A DNA stretch of 64,000 bases from Mycosarcoma maydis (GCF_000328475.2 NC_026491.1:310001-374000), one strand, 5' to 3'. Positions 33,101-43,051 are shown, counted from the stretch's first letter. Notes: generated by a model from the letters alone, not told the origin. A program made the numbers and translations.

Positions 33101-34481
33101 CTTGATGATCAAGGCGCGGAGGGCTTGCAATGGTCTCAACATGAGTTCGAAAAGGCTCGGAAAGTTCTTGGTCGCTCGGCTGGATCTGCTGAGTACGGGC
33201 GCTGGGGCTATTGAGGATATTGTCGCGAAGGAGCTCGTCCACCATGCTGTCGACGCGATCAGCAGCAGAGAGGTGGGCGAAGCTGTTCTCTCTTTCAGGT
33301 GCAAAGCCAGACTCGCTGGAGCATGTCGTAGCATCGGCTGCTTCGTGTTCGACCGATAGATCGTGAAGCTGAAGGCTATCATCGCCAGGAGCTGGACTTG
33401 GCGGACCCTCGATGGAGGAGGTCTCGCGACTGTCGTGGGAGAGATCGGGTTCGGATTCGGCTGAAAACACGTCGGCGGGGTCATCTGAGGTGGTCTGCTC
33501 ATCATCAGCGTTAACGACGTGAAGCTGTCGCAGTGGCGTGTGAGCGGATATAGAGGCGTTACCGTGTGTCCAACAGTCGGCATCTTGGGGAGGATGGTGG
33601 TGCTCTTCTGTGTCGTGAAGACTATCAGCGTCGAAGCTGCTCTCCTTGTCAAATTCCTGCACATCGAGAATCTCATCAAACGTGACTGTCTTCCTTCGCT
33701 CTCTGCGAAGAGGGCTAGACCCGTCGTGCCTAGATGCGGAGTCAGGATGAGAGGATTGTGGCGAGTGGTTCATAAAGCGTGGACCGTGAAGTCTGTTGGA
33801 AACGAGCAGGCCCTTGGAGGCGGCAGAGGCCGGACTGGATGGGGAGGAGTGTTGAGCTGCTGCGCGAGATGGAGTGAGAGGAGGGGAGGAGACGTCGTCT
33901 ACGTTGGTGTTTTGCTGGCGGAAGACGGAATTACTGACGTAGTTTGACTCGTGGAGCCTTCCCAGGCTTTTACGCGGGATCTTTCGCTGTGAGCCTTTGA
34001 CGTCGGGGATGGAGGCATACAGGTTGAAGGGGTTGCTGTTCTCTGCATCCTCACTGACAAGAGGAGAGGCTTGAGGCTTGAGACTCTGCTGGACAGCCTT
34101 GGGTGAGTTGGAAATACCAATGCCGAGACCAAAGGAAGGTGATGGGAGATGTTTGCGCGAAGGAGAGCCGAGGGGAGAGTTGGAGAGCGAAGGTGGTTGG
34201 CTGCCACCATCGATTTGTTTGAAAATGCTGTTGGAAACAAGACCATGATTGCGAAGCGACTTGAAGTTCTGTGTCTGTTTCTTAGGGCTATGAAGGGATG
34301 GATGCTCCTCGGTGTTGTGTTCGGGAGAGATTTGAGAGTATGATACAGTAGTGTCACGCTTTGCAGTTCTTAGAGGCGACCACCCGTTTGTGCTTGCGCC
34401 GAGGATGGCAGCTGTAGAGGAAGGCGGGGTTGAGGAAGTGTGAGCGCTGGAACTGACGGCACTCGAGTTAAGGTCGCTCAT
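30192..34481 (-). CDS. BUD4: Anillin-like, PH-domain septin-ring protein (Bud4 type)
   Basis: 1429 residues from the ATG at 34481 (MSDLNSSAVSSS). The frame stays open to 34781, but that adds a 9-bp minisatellite read as Pro-Ile-Val repeats, so the inner ATG is preferred. The first ~800 residues are Ser/Pro-rich and disordered. They carry a recurring short motif, LVSNSIFKQ and YVSNSVFRQ, each followed by Ser/Pro linkers. Residues ~860-1110 form an anillin-homology-like region. Residues ~1125-1265 are a PH domain (GTLTQLGGDC ... RSFRITFADGERITFFSDTEADKSQWVKVI). Bud4 and Mid2-type proteins bind septins and phospholipids at the division site and organise the septin ring. The C-terminal ~150 residues are basic and Ser/Thr/Pro-rich. 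Anillin-family Mid1 is the alternative. Confidence 0.8.
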   Translation of the reverse strand: MSDLNSSAVSSSAHTSSTPPSSTAAILGASTNGWSPLRTAKRDTTVSYSQISPEHNTEEHPSLHSPKKQTQNFKSLRNHGLVSNSIFKQIDGGSQPPSLSNSPLGSPSRKHLPSPSFGLGIGISNSPKAVQQSLKPQASPLVSEDAENSNPFNLYASIPDVKGSQRKIPRKSLGRLHESNYVSNSVFRQQNTNVDDVSSPPLTPSRAAAQHSSPSSPASAASKGLLVSNRLHGPRFMNHSPQSSHPDSASRHDGSSPLRRERRKTVTFDEILDVQEFDKESSFDADSLHDTEEHHHPPQDADCWTHGNASISAHTPLRQLHVVNADDEQTTSDDPADVFSAESEPDLSHDSRETSSIEGPPSPAPGDDSLQLHDLSVEHEAADATTCSSESGFAPERENSFAHLSAADRVDSMVDELLRDNILNSPSARTQQIQPSDQELSEPFRTHVETIASPPRLDHQAALPQLPAWTPISLDVDVLSSSPADFGRSLTQPDMTQASAPIPPPTARNGSVRGRPHISRDAILQRVAKEKLNQEQAKSEQEASSGSTQLASTHETATHDSPAVKRSTIQQRRMPRGSEPGPITNAAQEGSMSHVKSVPAARPSAPLGLMPAESVATETKPILPPSPVKEFDQLASPLDLLGTELKATADLDKPVSRDTMASANSSELPIMDTLDTQINQRLFSDLLREPADQVQLLSPAPPAMHLTPAQQADQIIARRRSKNGKARRKRSMSTSDARATFTAAASDTTDADAASTSTFTESSSECHDEPVELPTRQSISADLAKSKAMLDVSLQRAVDGGFQIHMEKELKRIYEKGDFNYKVNDRGAFKGIDDKVTHSTAAGDVDSGKAWKKLRRPSDINVYKKEMREFREGSNARKAAGKVFVMVDSFTPTDLPVPSRPTSFHCILDNGLHMVKTATVPLRAGRGATSNIGQEFELIQHKNLEFSLTLVVQRDAHLMEPQRSPSPTRREHGSPTLKGLSRFFGSPKKQAAKREQQEREAAAELAAQASRAEPMLAYINREGAFGRTGVIFERVASQCYARCMVLDLPVHGVSNPTGSISGPSSIASRSHVSMLSQDFRQNLNKVRGTLRLKLFFLPPLPSIPRDGLPENLGECIRGMQNAAWHRSEPWQTGTLTQLGGDCASWRRRPVQAQGQYMICFNAVTKKPTVKIDLSKAVCIEELGNHVNTGSMIFPSGASQALGRSRTMASYATTATLADQEDADANYHVDRSFRITFADGERITFFSDTEADKSQWVKVISDIIGSEVPPNPLWAQALLEGIGSQSMGSINNGARKPSQQMLQSRKAVPTVLEEGPTTPPSALTPVATTCTPGTRSEVPVLDHASRISNHATTTQSSTPSRLPIRASQNVASLAPTSERGSVRGSPVAPRPASMIRTPVHDGSNRAAFDRLKRAGHARAQTEDLTPLRRR

Positions 34482-34492
34482 GGCGACGACAG

Positions 34493-34542
34493 GGACGATA
34501 GGAACGATAGGAACGATAGGAACGATAGGAACGATAGGAACG
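34493..34542. repeat. 9-bp minisatellite, unit GGAACGATA
   Basis: About five and a half direct copies of the 9-mer GGAACGATA, just upstream of the BUD4 start. Because the unit is a multiple of three it keeps the upstream frame open. Confidence 0.9.
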
Positions 34543-35857
34543 AAATGTAAGAGGTTTCGGACTGAGGGATGACAGCGACGATATGAAGCGTTGGCGTCGG
34601 CGTGAATCTTGCCTTTTCTAAGGGCTAGGAAAGTTAGAAGTTGGCCAAGATGGACAAGAGGTGATGAAGAAAGTTGATCAAGCAGAGACTTGTATGGTTG
34701 GAAGGATGAGGGCGTAGGATCAGCAAGAGCACAGGGCAAAGCAACGGCAAGCAACGGCAAGCGACGGCAAGCAACAAGCATTTACCAGTCAGACGGCTGG
34801 TTCTTGCTTGTTTTCGAAGCTGGCACAGAGTGACAAGCGGCAACAGGAGCATTTTGTGCACGATGCGCCAAGCTGTTCAACATCTATACACGATACCCGT
34901 GACCATTCACGATTTAACCTAACTTATTCACAATTGATTAAGTTAACTTGAGTTATTCGTGATTTTTCGTGTTTCCCACTCATCTATCACGAATCACAGT
35001 CGTGAGTCTTCCAGACAATCAATCACGAATGAATCAGTCGTGAGTGAGTCAGTGAGTCAGCCAGTCAGCTGCTGCACCACGATGCATCCCTGCGCCACTC
35101 GTTCACATCTTGCAAGCGCTTTGTCACCTCGTGCGCGTGCTGCTCGGTGCGGGGCCTACGCTTGCAGCCAACACAGCAACACTTCTTGTTCATCGCGCCC
35201 TGTCAAGCAAGGTGTACCAGAGATGACTAGGCAGCAGAATCCACAAAAAAATTTCCGCAAAACACAGCCTCTGAAAGGCGGCATATGACGACGGCTCTCG
35301 TTGATTCTCCGACTGTGAGAGTCTCGCTCTTCATGATAATGTAGGCCAACTTTTCACGCGGGACACTCATGGCTGTCTCATCAGAGCATCCCGTCCGACC
35401 ACGATAGCTTTTCTGCTTCGTGATTCACGATCGTCAAGCGTGGGAAATCAAGCTACCAAACAAAGCCGCCCTTGACGTTTCAATCGGTGCCCCTCTCTAA
35501 GATCACATTCGTGATTGGGTTGCCAGCAGACCTTCACTTTGCTTCCCGTGAGTTTTGCGATCGTACCTCGGCGCAGTACTCACGGGCCTGTTACAGGATC
35601 AATCGTCATTCGCAATCTCGAGCTCGGTAAAGGTTTCTTGTGTGTGACAAGGTCATCATCTCCGTTGACTGGAAGAAAATCAACTCGCGTTGACGCGTTC
35701 AATTTTCAATCACGTGCCCTAGGCTCGGAAATTCTGTCGCTCAACACGCGACAACATTCACGATTCGTGATTACCAAGATTAACAGTAGCATCACGAGCA
35801 TCGTGGCTAGTAACCTACAGTCACGAGTAACTGCTAACTTATCCGTTTTTTCCTACT

Positions 35858-35860
<3 letters not shown>

Positions 35861-35944
<84 letters not shown>
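35861..35944. repeat. Long (GA)n microsatellite
   Basis: About 84 bp of AG dinucleotides with one interruption near 35929, followed by GGGGAAAAAAAGG. Confidence 0.95.
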
Positions 35945-36001
35945 GGGAAAAAAAGGTATCGCCGACAGTCATGAGTCAAGCTTGTGCGTTCTGTCCTGGC
36001 T

Positions 36002-38061
36002 TTATTCATCTGCATCAGAATCCATCGCTAAAGGAGAAGGAGATCGGTTCAGTGCGAAGCTGCTGCGCCCCGCAAAAGAAGCGCAACGCTCAGCCGTCCG
36101 TGATCGCTGTTCAACCAAATGTGAGGTATTCTGCGTAGGCGATTCCATAACTAGGCTGCTACTTGGAAACACAAGCCTCGGCCTGTCGACTTGAGACAGA
36201 TGACTCAGCTTGAGCGTCTTGCTGTTTGACTCTCTCTGCGGTGTCGACATGACGAGCAACCGTTTCGAGTCATTCGTAGCCGAAGATGTGCCACTGGAAG
36301 CTGAAGCAGAGAAAGAAGCCATCGCAGTCAAGCCGAGCGATCGCATATCGTTCATGTCGCCTCCTTTGTCCATCCTTTGCGATGACAGTTGCGCATTCAG
36401 AGGCTTGGAAGCAGCCATTTTGTGAGGCTGCGTATAGCCACCATTTGTGCTGCTCCGCAAAAATACGCCTGTAGCCGCTCGTGCCTCGTGACTAGGCCCC
36501 AATGTTGCACTGACGCTGCGCGATAACCTTCGTCCCATGTTGACCTCTCGTCCACGTCCCAACACACTCGATCGCTCCGCCAAGATGTTTCGCTTGACTC
36601 TTCTCCCTGCCTGCTCCTTTTCTAGCACATCTGACAGCCCTGCGCCTCCAACAGACAAACTGGACGCTCCTGCTGCTATTACGCTTGCGTTCCTCTTGGC
36701 AACTTGCATCGGCGGCGAGCCTAACGATTCTGGGCGCACGCCCTTACTAGGTCGTGCTGGCGTACGTGACTGGAGTGAAACAAAGCACTTGCTCCTGAAC
36801 AGCGAGCATTGTCGAGGCAGGCTAGCCTCAAAATGCGGCTCCACTACGCTCGAGCATAGCCATTGAGCATCGTCCATATCGTCGTCCTCGACCAATTTAC
36901 GAACCGAGGAACCGAACAGCACCCCTCTCGCCTTCGTTTTAACACGACTGTTCATGTCACTCGGCATGCTCTCAGTGCAAATGTCCGAGAGCATGTCGCC
37001 AATCTCGGAACCGATGCCTGCAGCAACCTGTCTGAGACAAAGTATATCAACCAGCGCTTCGAGCCTCTTGCTGAGGTGGTCCACTGCTAGTACCTCTACA
37101 CCTTCAGTCTCAAGGACCTCGCATTCTCCAGAATCGCCATCGTCGTGTGACGAGTCGGTCGCAAGCCTGCGTACTTTTTGGTTCCATGCAAATACATCGC
37201 TGGAATCTGAACTCGGCCGTGTACCTCTCCATCTTTTGGCTTTTTCGAGTTTGCGCGACCGTTTTTGCGGCTGTTCGCGATCCCCGTCGCGAAATGTCAT
37301 TGTTTCGAAGCTTGGCATGTTGGTGGGACCTGAGCCGATTATGCGACTGCGTGCCGTTTCCAAGGCTCTGGGGTCCTGTGAGGCAATGTGCAAAAGGCAC
37401 ATGGTGATCAAAATTTGCAGTTGAATTCTGTTGAGCAGCCAGAAAGGTTAGATCTCAGTCAACCCGACAGCTAAGAACACCTTCGAGCATCTTCCGTTCG
37501 TACTTACTCTCGACTTTGCATGGACGACACCCAGCGATCACGTAGGATGCCTACTTCTGTTGCACTGATCCCGGAGACTGCTGCGTCAAAAACCCGCTTA
37601 GCGAGCGTCATCTCGCATTCGGTCAACTGGCACAATGTGGTGCTGTCGGTCAAGCTTTCGGAAGAAGATTGCAGGTCGCGAGCTAGGGCTTGATGACGTT
37701 GCGATATGGTGTTGCTGGAACGAATGAGCTCACATAGCCCCAGGAGAATGTCGTCCAGCCCGTGCGACGATTTCAAACGGTCAATGCAACGGAGAAAGTG
37801 GGCAAGTCCCGTGTGGTGCTCTCCAAGCCACAGAGTCTCTGCATAGCTATCAGAGAGTGTCTTTGATGCGTTTCTGTCGGGTGGGTAGCTCTGTGCCCTT
37901 GGCACGGTCTCGTCTTGGCTACCGAACCACGCAACGCCCTCGGACTGCTCTAAAAAGCATGCATGGGGAATGCAGAGTGCTCTTGACGCGCTCATCATTG
38001 GCCGCGAAGGTCCAGCCTGGCATTGAGGATTGCAAGCATCTGACGAAGCCAGCAAAGCCAT
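36002..38061 (-). CDS. Probable SLD3-type DNA replication regulator
   Basis: Two exons: 38061-37508 (184 codons plus 2 nt) and 37427-36002. The intron is 79 nt with donor GTAAGT, branch CTAAC and acceptor CAG. The join keeps frame and gives 659 residues. The splice creates SREIQLQILITMCLLH (residues ~183-198). This resembles the REIQLQI..LELL helix of fungal Sld3 treslin-like domains. RLEALVDILCLRQ (~306-318) and QWLCSSVVEPHFEASLPRQC (~372-391) also fit that domain's later helices. The C-terminal half is basic and Ser-rich with TPQR and SPSP sites, as expected for CDK-regulated docking of Sld3 to Dpb11. Sld3 helps load Cdc45 on Mcm2-7 at origins. The assignment is from remembered motif shape and is not certain. 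Exon 1's upstream boundary may also extend, because another frame over 37919-38161 looks protein-like. Confidence 0.55.
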
Positions 38062-38442
38062 CTAGCGTGTCGTTATCGAGAATCGGCTTTGGATGTTGGA
38101 GGGCAGAAGGATTTGTGGCAGTCCTCACAGCTGAATTCCTCAAAATCCTGTTTTGCTGCACTTTCAGTTTGCTTCATGCATCTCCAACACCTCCACACTC
38201 ACTGGCTCATTAACGCGAGACGCGCTACGCGAATCTCGACGAAACACGCAAAACTTCGGTGGGATGCGAGTTTATGATAGTCACAAATCTACCTCGACGG
38301 AGGGCCCAACACAATCGGCCAGTTGAGCTGCACAATCATTCTCATTGGAAGGCTGTGGTGTCTTTTGTTTGATACCGATCTGACAGAAGATGCGCTATCC
38401 GATTTCGCAATGATAGATCTGAAGGTGGTGTGAATAAATGTA
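38062..38442. other. Intergenic, SLD3-like promoter and glucosidase II 3' flank
   Basis: No gene seen beyond the possible N-terminal extension of the SLD3-like gene noted there. Confidence 0.5.
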
Positions 38443-41400
38443 TCAGAACTCGAACTCGATGGTCCAGTCCGAAATAATGGCAACAGCTGGATCTTTGATG
38501 ATCAGCTCAGATGCTGTGCTCGAACCCAAACCGAAGGCAGCGCCCTTACTCGACGAGCTTGAGCCACTCTTCCAATCCCACTCGATCGCAGTAGTCTGGG
38601 TTGGGCCACTGACGCGATTGCCGTCGATTCGAACAGCTTTTGGTTCGCGATCCAAGCCCAGTACGACGAGCTTCGACACGCGAACGCTTTTGATCGATTC
38701 GGCGAAAGCATTCTTCTCTTGGTAAGGAAGCAACTGTTTGCTGTCTCCCAGCACCAAGTGAGTATCGGCCATCTTGACGCTAGCCTCATCCATGCTTCGC
38801 AACGAATGCATGCCTGTTGCACTGTTTCGAGTCCACTCGAAGCGACGCCATACAAATTGACCCTCCTCAAAGTCATATGTCTGGCCATCATCCAGATACA
38901 AGCTTCCCTCGGCAAGAACGTCTTTCGAGCCGCTCTTCCCTGTACGCTCTTGCTTGTCCAGGGCAATGACCAGCGTGAAGGGATCCGAACGGCCCAACTC
39001 GGCAGCGCGTCTGGCGCGCTCTCGCAACGGAAGGATCGATCCACCACGGTGGAGCAACGGCAGCTGCTCGGTCAACGGCGCCGGCACCGTCACACTGCGG
39101 CCGCGTTCAGAGCCTTGGTAGATTTGGTGCGTGAAATAGTTGTAGTACGGTCGGTCTTCGGCCAAATACACTTGGACCGAGTCAACGTCTTTGTCTACCG
39201 CAGGACGCACCAACAAGCCCGAGTCGCCGATATAATATTGCGTGTCGATGTCGAAACCCTCAGGATCGTTGGGGAACATCAAGAATTGAGGTCGCAACAC
39301 AGGCATACCTGTTACTGCGTTGTCTTTGAAGGCCGTGTACCACATAGGAAGCATCTGGTACCGCAGCTTGATGAGGTCCCTAACGGCACTTCGAAGCGGT
39401 TCCTCCAGAAGGTAGGGCTCTCTTCTCTTGGTGTCGATATGAGCGTGCGCTCGGAAGAAGGGTTCAAAGATGCCCGCCTGGTACCAGCGCACAAGCATGT
39501 CCGGAGTCGGGTTGCCAAAGAAACCACCTATATCAGCACCACAAAAGCTCATGCCGCCGATATTGTTGGCCAGAATCATGGGCACGCTGACTGCGAGGTG
39601 CTCCCATGTCCCCAGATTGTCACCCGTCCAGATGGCGCCGTACTTTTGGGTTCCCACCCACCAGGCGCGGGAAAGGACAAAGGGTCGACGCGGTTTGCCG
39701 CCTCCCAACGAGGCGGGCACCAAAAGCTCTCGATCGCGAAGCCCGCGTGCGGTTTGATTGTGGAAAAGCACGCCGTTGATGTTGTGCAGATCTCTATGCT
39801 CCCAACCGCCGGCGTGGATGACATCCTTGGGCGAAGTGACCTCAGGACCATTGAAGATGGCTGGCTCATTCATGTCGTTCCAGACGAACACGTTGCGGGC
39901 ATTGGCACGTATTTTGCCAGCAAGCTTGTTGCCCACGAGGCTGAACTGATCAGCCCACCACTGCCAACTGGCAGGCTCAAACATGTCGAGCCAGCTGGCA
40001 CTGCCGCTCCAGCACCAGCCTTCGAACTCGCCGTCGCGGTCCGAGTCCTTGACAAGCAACTTTTTGTCCTGAGCTTCAGCGTAGAGCCAGTAGTCTCGAG
40101 TGCGCTTCAGGTGGGGATCGATGATGATGACGAGCTTGCGTCCTTTGTCGTCGAGCGCCTTGACCATGGCTTCGGGATCCTTGAATGCCTTTTCATCCCA
40201 GACGCCGTACATGTGATCCTTGCTGTACTCGATATCGAGCCACATGACATCCATGGGAATGTCTTCATCGTCGAATCGTTGACTCACGTCCTTGACGTCC
40301 GAGTCAGTGAGGTAGTTCCATCGACACTGGTGATAGCCAATGGCAAAGTATTGCGGCAAAACGGTGCGACCGACCATCCTGGTGAAGTGGGCCATGTTGG
40401 TCTGGGCATCAGCAGAAGTGAAGATGAATAGGTCAAGAATACCTGACTCGGAGAAGAAGTGTGAGTACGAGTCAACGCTGGATGACTTGGAGTTCGACGA
40501 CTTGGACTTGTGCAGATCAATCCAGGTTTCTGCACCATTGAGCCAGAAGACGCTGACGGCGCGGTCTTTGCTCTGGGCGTGCAAAACAGGAACGCTACCG
40601 TAGAGGCTCATGGGAGAATTGTAATCGTACTCGAAAACGTCGGTGTTCATGAGTCGATATGGCTCGTCGAAGCGATCTTTCTCGTCTTGAGCCGCATCGA
40701 GCCCAACAGGAGCCCTTGTTGAGCGCAAGGAAAGAGGAGAAGCATGCTCGGGAAGACCAAAGAGGTGCGAATATCCGGGGAAGGTCATGTCTAAGGCCAA
40801 AGCTTCTGGGCCCTTAGGCTTGCTATCACGACGAGAAGCCCACGTCTCTTCCCATTCGCCTTGATCCTCCTGCTCGAAGCCAGCCCATTGCGAGACGAGC
40901 GATTCACTGAAGCGAGATGCAGAGGAAGAGCCGAGGATAGCTCTTTTGTTGCGTTGGAAGACGAGCTGTGACACTTCCTGATCTTCTTGCTTGACCGTGG
41001 GGAAAGGCTCTGGTTTCTTACGATAATGCTCCATGTGCATGAGGCCACGGTCATTGAGAATGACCTGCGTCTCTCCATCCCGGAGTATTTCGATCTTGAG
41101 CGGCGAGTAATTGAGTTTGACCGAGCGAGAGAGCTGCGGTCCGAAGTCAACCTGGAAGCCGTCCGTGGTAGTCTGGATGCGGGTGTCAGAAGGTGCTGAA
41201 GCCAGCTCAGGGAGCTGTTCGATGGCCCATACTGCAGCTTCGTCGTAGCGTTTCCAGTCGCCGTATCTCTGACCTACTTGATCTGCGCGAACACGAGCAG
41301 TGCCATCTCTGAAAAAGGTGAGAGAGAGCTCGAATTGGATATCAGGATGAAGTGCAGATGACAAGGGAAAGCTGATGCTAGCGTTGCTGTGCACAAAGTT

Positions 41401-41628
41401 CGGTGCGGGAGATGGAATGTAGTAGGGCGATGTGAAAGATTCTTTATGGTCGTGCTGCCATTGCTCGACGTACTCTGACTGTCTTCGAATCCTGCGACAG
41501 AAGGACGAATCACGGCACTTTTTGAAGTCGTGTTCTCGTACTGCCTCGGCAGGTCGAGCGAACAAAGCGCCAACAACCAAGAGGCAGCTACAAAGCAAAG
41601 TGCATGACCAGCGATGCTTGCTGATCAT
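38443..41628 (-). CDS. gas1: ER glucosidase II alpha subunit (GH31)
   Basis: 1061 residues from the ATG at 41628, which begins a signal peptide (MISKHRW, then a hydrophobic run ending GALFARPAEA). An upstream in-frame ATG 25 codons earlier would bury the signal. The GH31 nucleophile is Asp585 in WNDMNEP and the acid/base is Asp670 in WTGDNLGTWEHL. SFCGADIGGFFGNP and FFRAHAHIDTKRREPYL are glucosidase II signatures, as is the N-terminal CRDSSFCRR cysteine motif. The enzyme trims the two inner glucoses from N-glycans in the ER and drives the calnexin cycle (yeast Rot2). In Ustilago maydis this enzyme is known as Gas1 and is reported as required for pathogenic development. The ~1060-residue length is slightly above the family norm. 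Identification is strong. Confidence 0.93.
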   Translation of the reverse strand: MISKHRWSCTLLCSCLLVVGALFARPAEAVREHDFKKCRDSSFCRRIRRQSEYVEQWQHDHKESFTSPYYIPSPAPNFVHSNASISFPLSSALHPDIQFELSLTFFRDGTARVRADQVGQRYGDWKRYDEAAVWAIEQLPELASAPSDTRIQTTTDGFQVDFGPQLSRSVKLNYSPLKIEILRDGETQVILNDRGLMHMEHYRKKPEPFPTVKQEDQEVSQLVFQRNKRAILGSSSASRFSESLVSQWAGFEQEDQGEWEETWASRRDSKPKGPEALALDMTFPGYSHLFGLPEHASPLSLRSTRAPVGLDAAQDEKDRFDEPYRLMNTDVFEYDYNSPMSLYGSVPVLHAQSKDRAVSVFWLNGAETWIDLHKSKSSNSKSSSVDSYSHFFSESGILDLFIFTSADAQTNMAHFTRMVGRTVLPQYFAIGYHQCRWNYLTDSDVKDVSQRFDDEDIPMDVMWLDIEYSKDHMYGVWDEKAFKDPEAMVKALDDKGRKLVIIIDPHLKRTRDYWLYAEAQDKKLLVKDSDRDGEFEGWCWSGSASWLDMFEPASWQWWADQFSLVGNKLAGKIRANARNVFVWNDMNEPAIFNGPEVTSPKDVIHAGGWEHRDLHNINGVLFHNQTARGLRDRELLVPASLGGGKPRRPFVLSRAWWVGTQKYGAIWTGDNLGTWEHLAVSVPMILANNIGGMSFCGADIGGFFGNPTPDMLVRWYQAGIFEPFFRAHAHIDTKRREPYLLEEPLRSAVRDLIKLRYQMLPMWYTAFKDNAVTGMPVLRPQFLMFPNDPEGFDIDTQYYIGDSGLLVRPAVDKDVDSVQVYLAEDRPYYNYFTHQIYQGSERGRSVTVPAPLTEQLPLLHRGGSILPLRERARRAAELGRSDPFTLVIALDKQERTGKSGSKDVLAEGSLYLDDGQTYDFEEGQFVWRRFEWTRNSATGMHSLRSMDEASVKMADTHLVLGDSKQLLPYQEKNAFAESIKSVRVSKLVVLGLDREPKAVRIDGNRVSGPTQTTAIEWDWKSGSSSSSKGAAFGLGSSTASELIIKDPAVAIISDWTIEFEF

Positions 41629-42055
41629 ATTGACGTATATGCTGAGATCTACACTGACTCTGGCAAAGCGGTTCAAACGGTGATCGAGTGCCAAATGGAA
41701 CAAGCCGCGTACAAGAATTCACAAGTCTTACTGATCTGAGGGTCCGTGCTGTTGGTGGAACTGGTCGTGAGTCTCCTCTCGCACGGCTTACGCTCCGACT
41801 AGTGACTCAAATCGGATTTCGGCCATCAAAGCTGAAAATTTCAGATTTAGAAAGGAAAAACAAACTGGAAGAAATCGTCAATCGTGAATCACGAATCAGT
41901 CACAAGTGAATGCAATCAAATTTCAACGTTCGTGGATAAGTTAGCTTGATTGGTTGGTTAGTTGGTTGGACCCTGTTGGCTCAAGTGATTCCTCGACCTT
42001 GCTGCTGGGCTCCATCCAACTCAGGCTACCACCATCGCAGGTCGAATATTCCGAT
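41629..42055. other. Divergent promoter between gas1 and DPH5
   Basis: Short bidirectional promoter region of two divergent genes. AATCGTGAATCACGAATC lies at 41881-41898. No gene seen. Confidence 0.6.
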
Positions 42056-43051
42056 ATGGTCCTCTACGTCATCGGCCTCGGCCTTGCCGATGAGAACGAC
42101 ATCACTCTCAAGGGATTCCATGCTGTCAAATCGTCCGAGCGCATCTATCTTGAAAGTTACACCAGCATTCTCATGGTCACGGGCTTCAAGGAACGTCTCG
42201 AGGCACTCTACCAGAAACCTGTCATTCTAGCGCACCGCGAGACCGTTGAGCTCGAAGCTGAATCGATCCTCGAAGGTGCTGCCACTTGCAATGTATCCTT
42301 CCTCGTCGTTGGCGATCCCCTCTCAGCGACCACGCATACTGACCTCATCCTGCGAGCAAAGCAAAGCTCTCCGCCCATTCCAGTCAAGATCATTCACAAT
42401 GCCAGCATCATGACCGCCATCGGCTCGAGCGGCTTGGCTGGATACAACTTCGGCCAGACCGTCAGTGTTCCTTTCTGGACAGAGGACTGGAAGCCAGATA
42501 GCTGGCTTGAACGCATCGGTGAAAATCTCCACATTGGCCTTCACACCCTCGCCTTGTCCGACATCAAAGTCCGCGAACAGAGTGCACAGGACATGAGCAG
42601 AGGCATCCTCCGCTATCAAGATCCCCGCTACATGCTTATCCCTCAACTCATCTCACAACTCATCTCGGCTGCGAATTCACACAAAGTCGATTACCTTGAC
42701 CCTAATCGCACACTTGCCATCGCTCTTTGCAGAATGGGCTCAGAAGACGAACGCATCGTCTCGGGAACATTATCAGAGCTCTTGGACATGGCAAACCCAA
42801 GTCCAGAGCAAGCTCAAGCAGAAGGAGCAGAAGACGACGCAGACGAGATGGCTAGCGAAGCTGAACTCGACAAGCGACGTGCTGCGAGAGCAGAAGCCCG
42901 TGCCAAAAATGTCTTCGGAGAACCGCTTCACAGTCTAGTTATTGTGGGCAAGCGTCTCCATCCTTTGGAGCGCGATTACGCCGCCAACTATGCTTGCCCA
43001 GGAAGCAAATTCGTTCAGGTCGCCAACGACGTCTACGGTTGCAAGGAATGA
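42056..43051 (+). CDS. DPH5: Diphthine methyl ester synthase
   Basis: 331 residues from the ATG at 42056 (MVLYVIGLGLADENDITLKG). The frame is open 34 codons upstream but without a conserved N-terminus. The tetrapyrrole-methylase fold is recognisable: the N-terminal VIGLGL strand, SERIYLESYTSIL, FLVVGDPLSATTHTDL (SAM-binding region), HNASIMTAIGSSGLAGYNFGQTVSVPF and the C-terminal HSLVIVGKRLHPLERDY. Dph5 methylates the modified histidine of elongation factor 2 on the way to diphthamide in the cytosol. Compared with the ~285-300 residue norm there is a ~40-residue acidic/Ala-Arg-rich insertion (approx. 250-290) before the last strand. Identification is strong. Confidence 0.95.
   Translation: MVLYVIGLGLADENDITLKGFHAVKSSERIYLESYTSILMVTGFKERLEALYQKPVILAHRETVELEAESILEGAATCNVSFLVVGDPLSATTHTDLILRAKQSSPPIPVKIIHNASIMTAIGSSGLAGYNFGQTVSVPFWTEDWKPDSWLERIGENLHIGLHTLALSDIKVREQSAQDMSRGILRYQDPRYMLIPQLISQLISAANSHKVDYLDPNRTLAIALCRMGSEDERIVSGTLSELLDMANPSPEQAQAEGAEDDADEMASEAELDKRRAARAEARAKNVFGEPLHSLVIVGKRLHPLERDYAANYACPGSKFVQVANDVYGCKE

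Larger units (their letters stand above)
34482..36001. other. Intergenic, BUD4 promoter and SLD3-like gene 3' flank
   Basis: 1.5 kb with no supported gene. It contains a 9-bp minisatellite, AATCACGAAT-type clusters (34905-35045, 35420-35430, 35500-35515, 35755-35770) and a long GA microsatellite. Confidence 0.55.

Noticed and set aside
34482..34781. BUD4 start at 34781
   Set aside because: Would add a Pro-Ile-Val minisatellite translation and a chance hydrophobic stretch. The ATG at 34481 gives a normal disordered N-terminus.
38719..40431. 570-codon open frame antisense to glucosidase II
   Set aside because: Same artefact of third-position bias; no start context or domain, and the opposite strand is certain.
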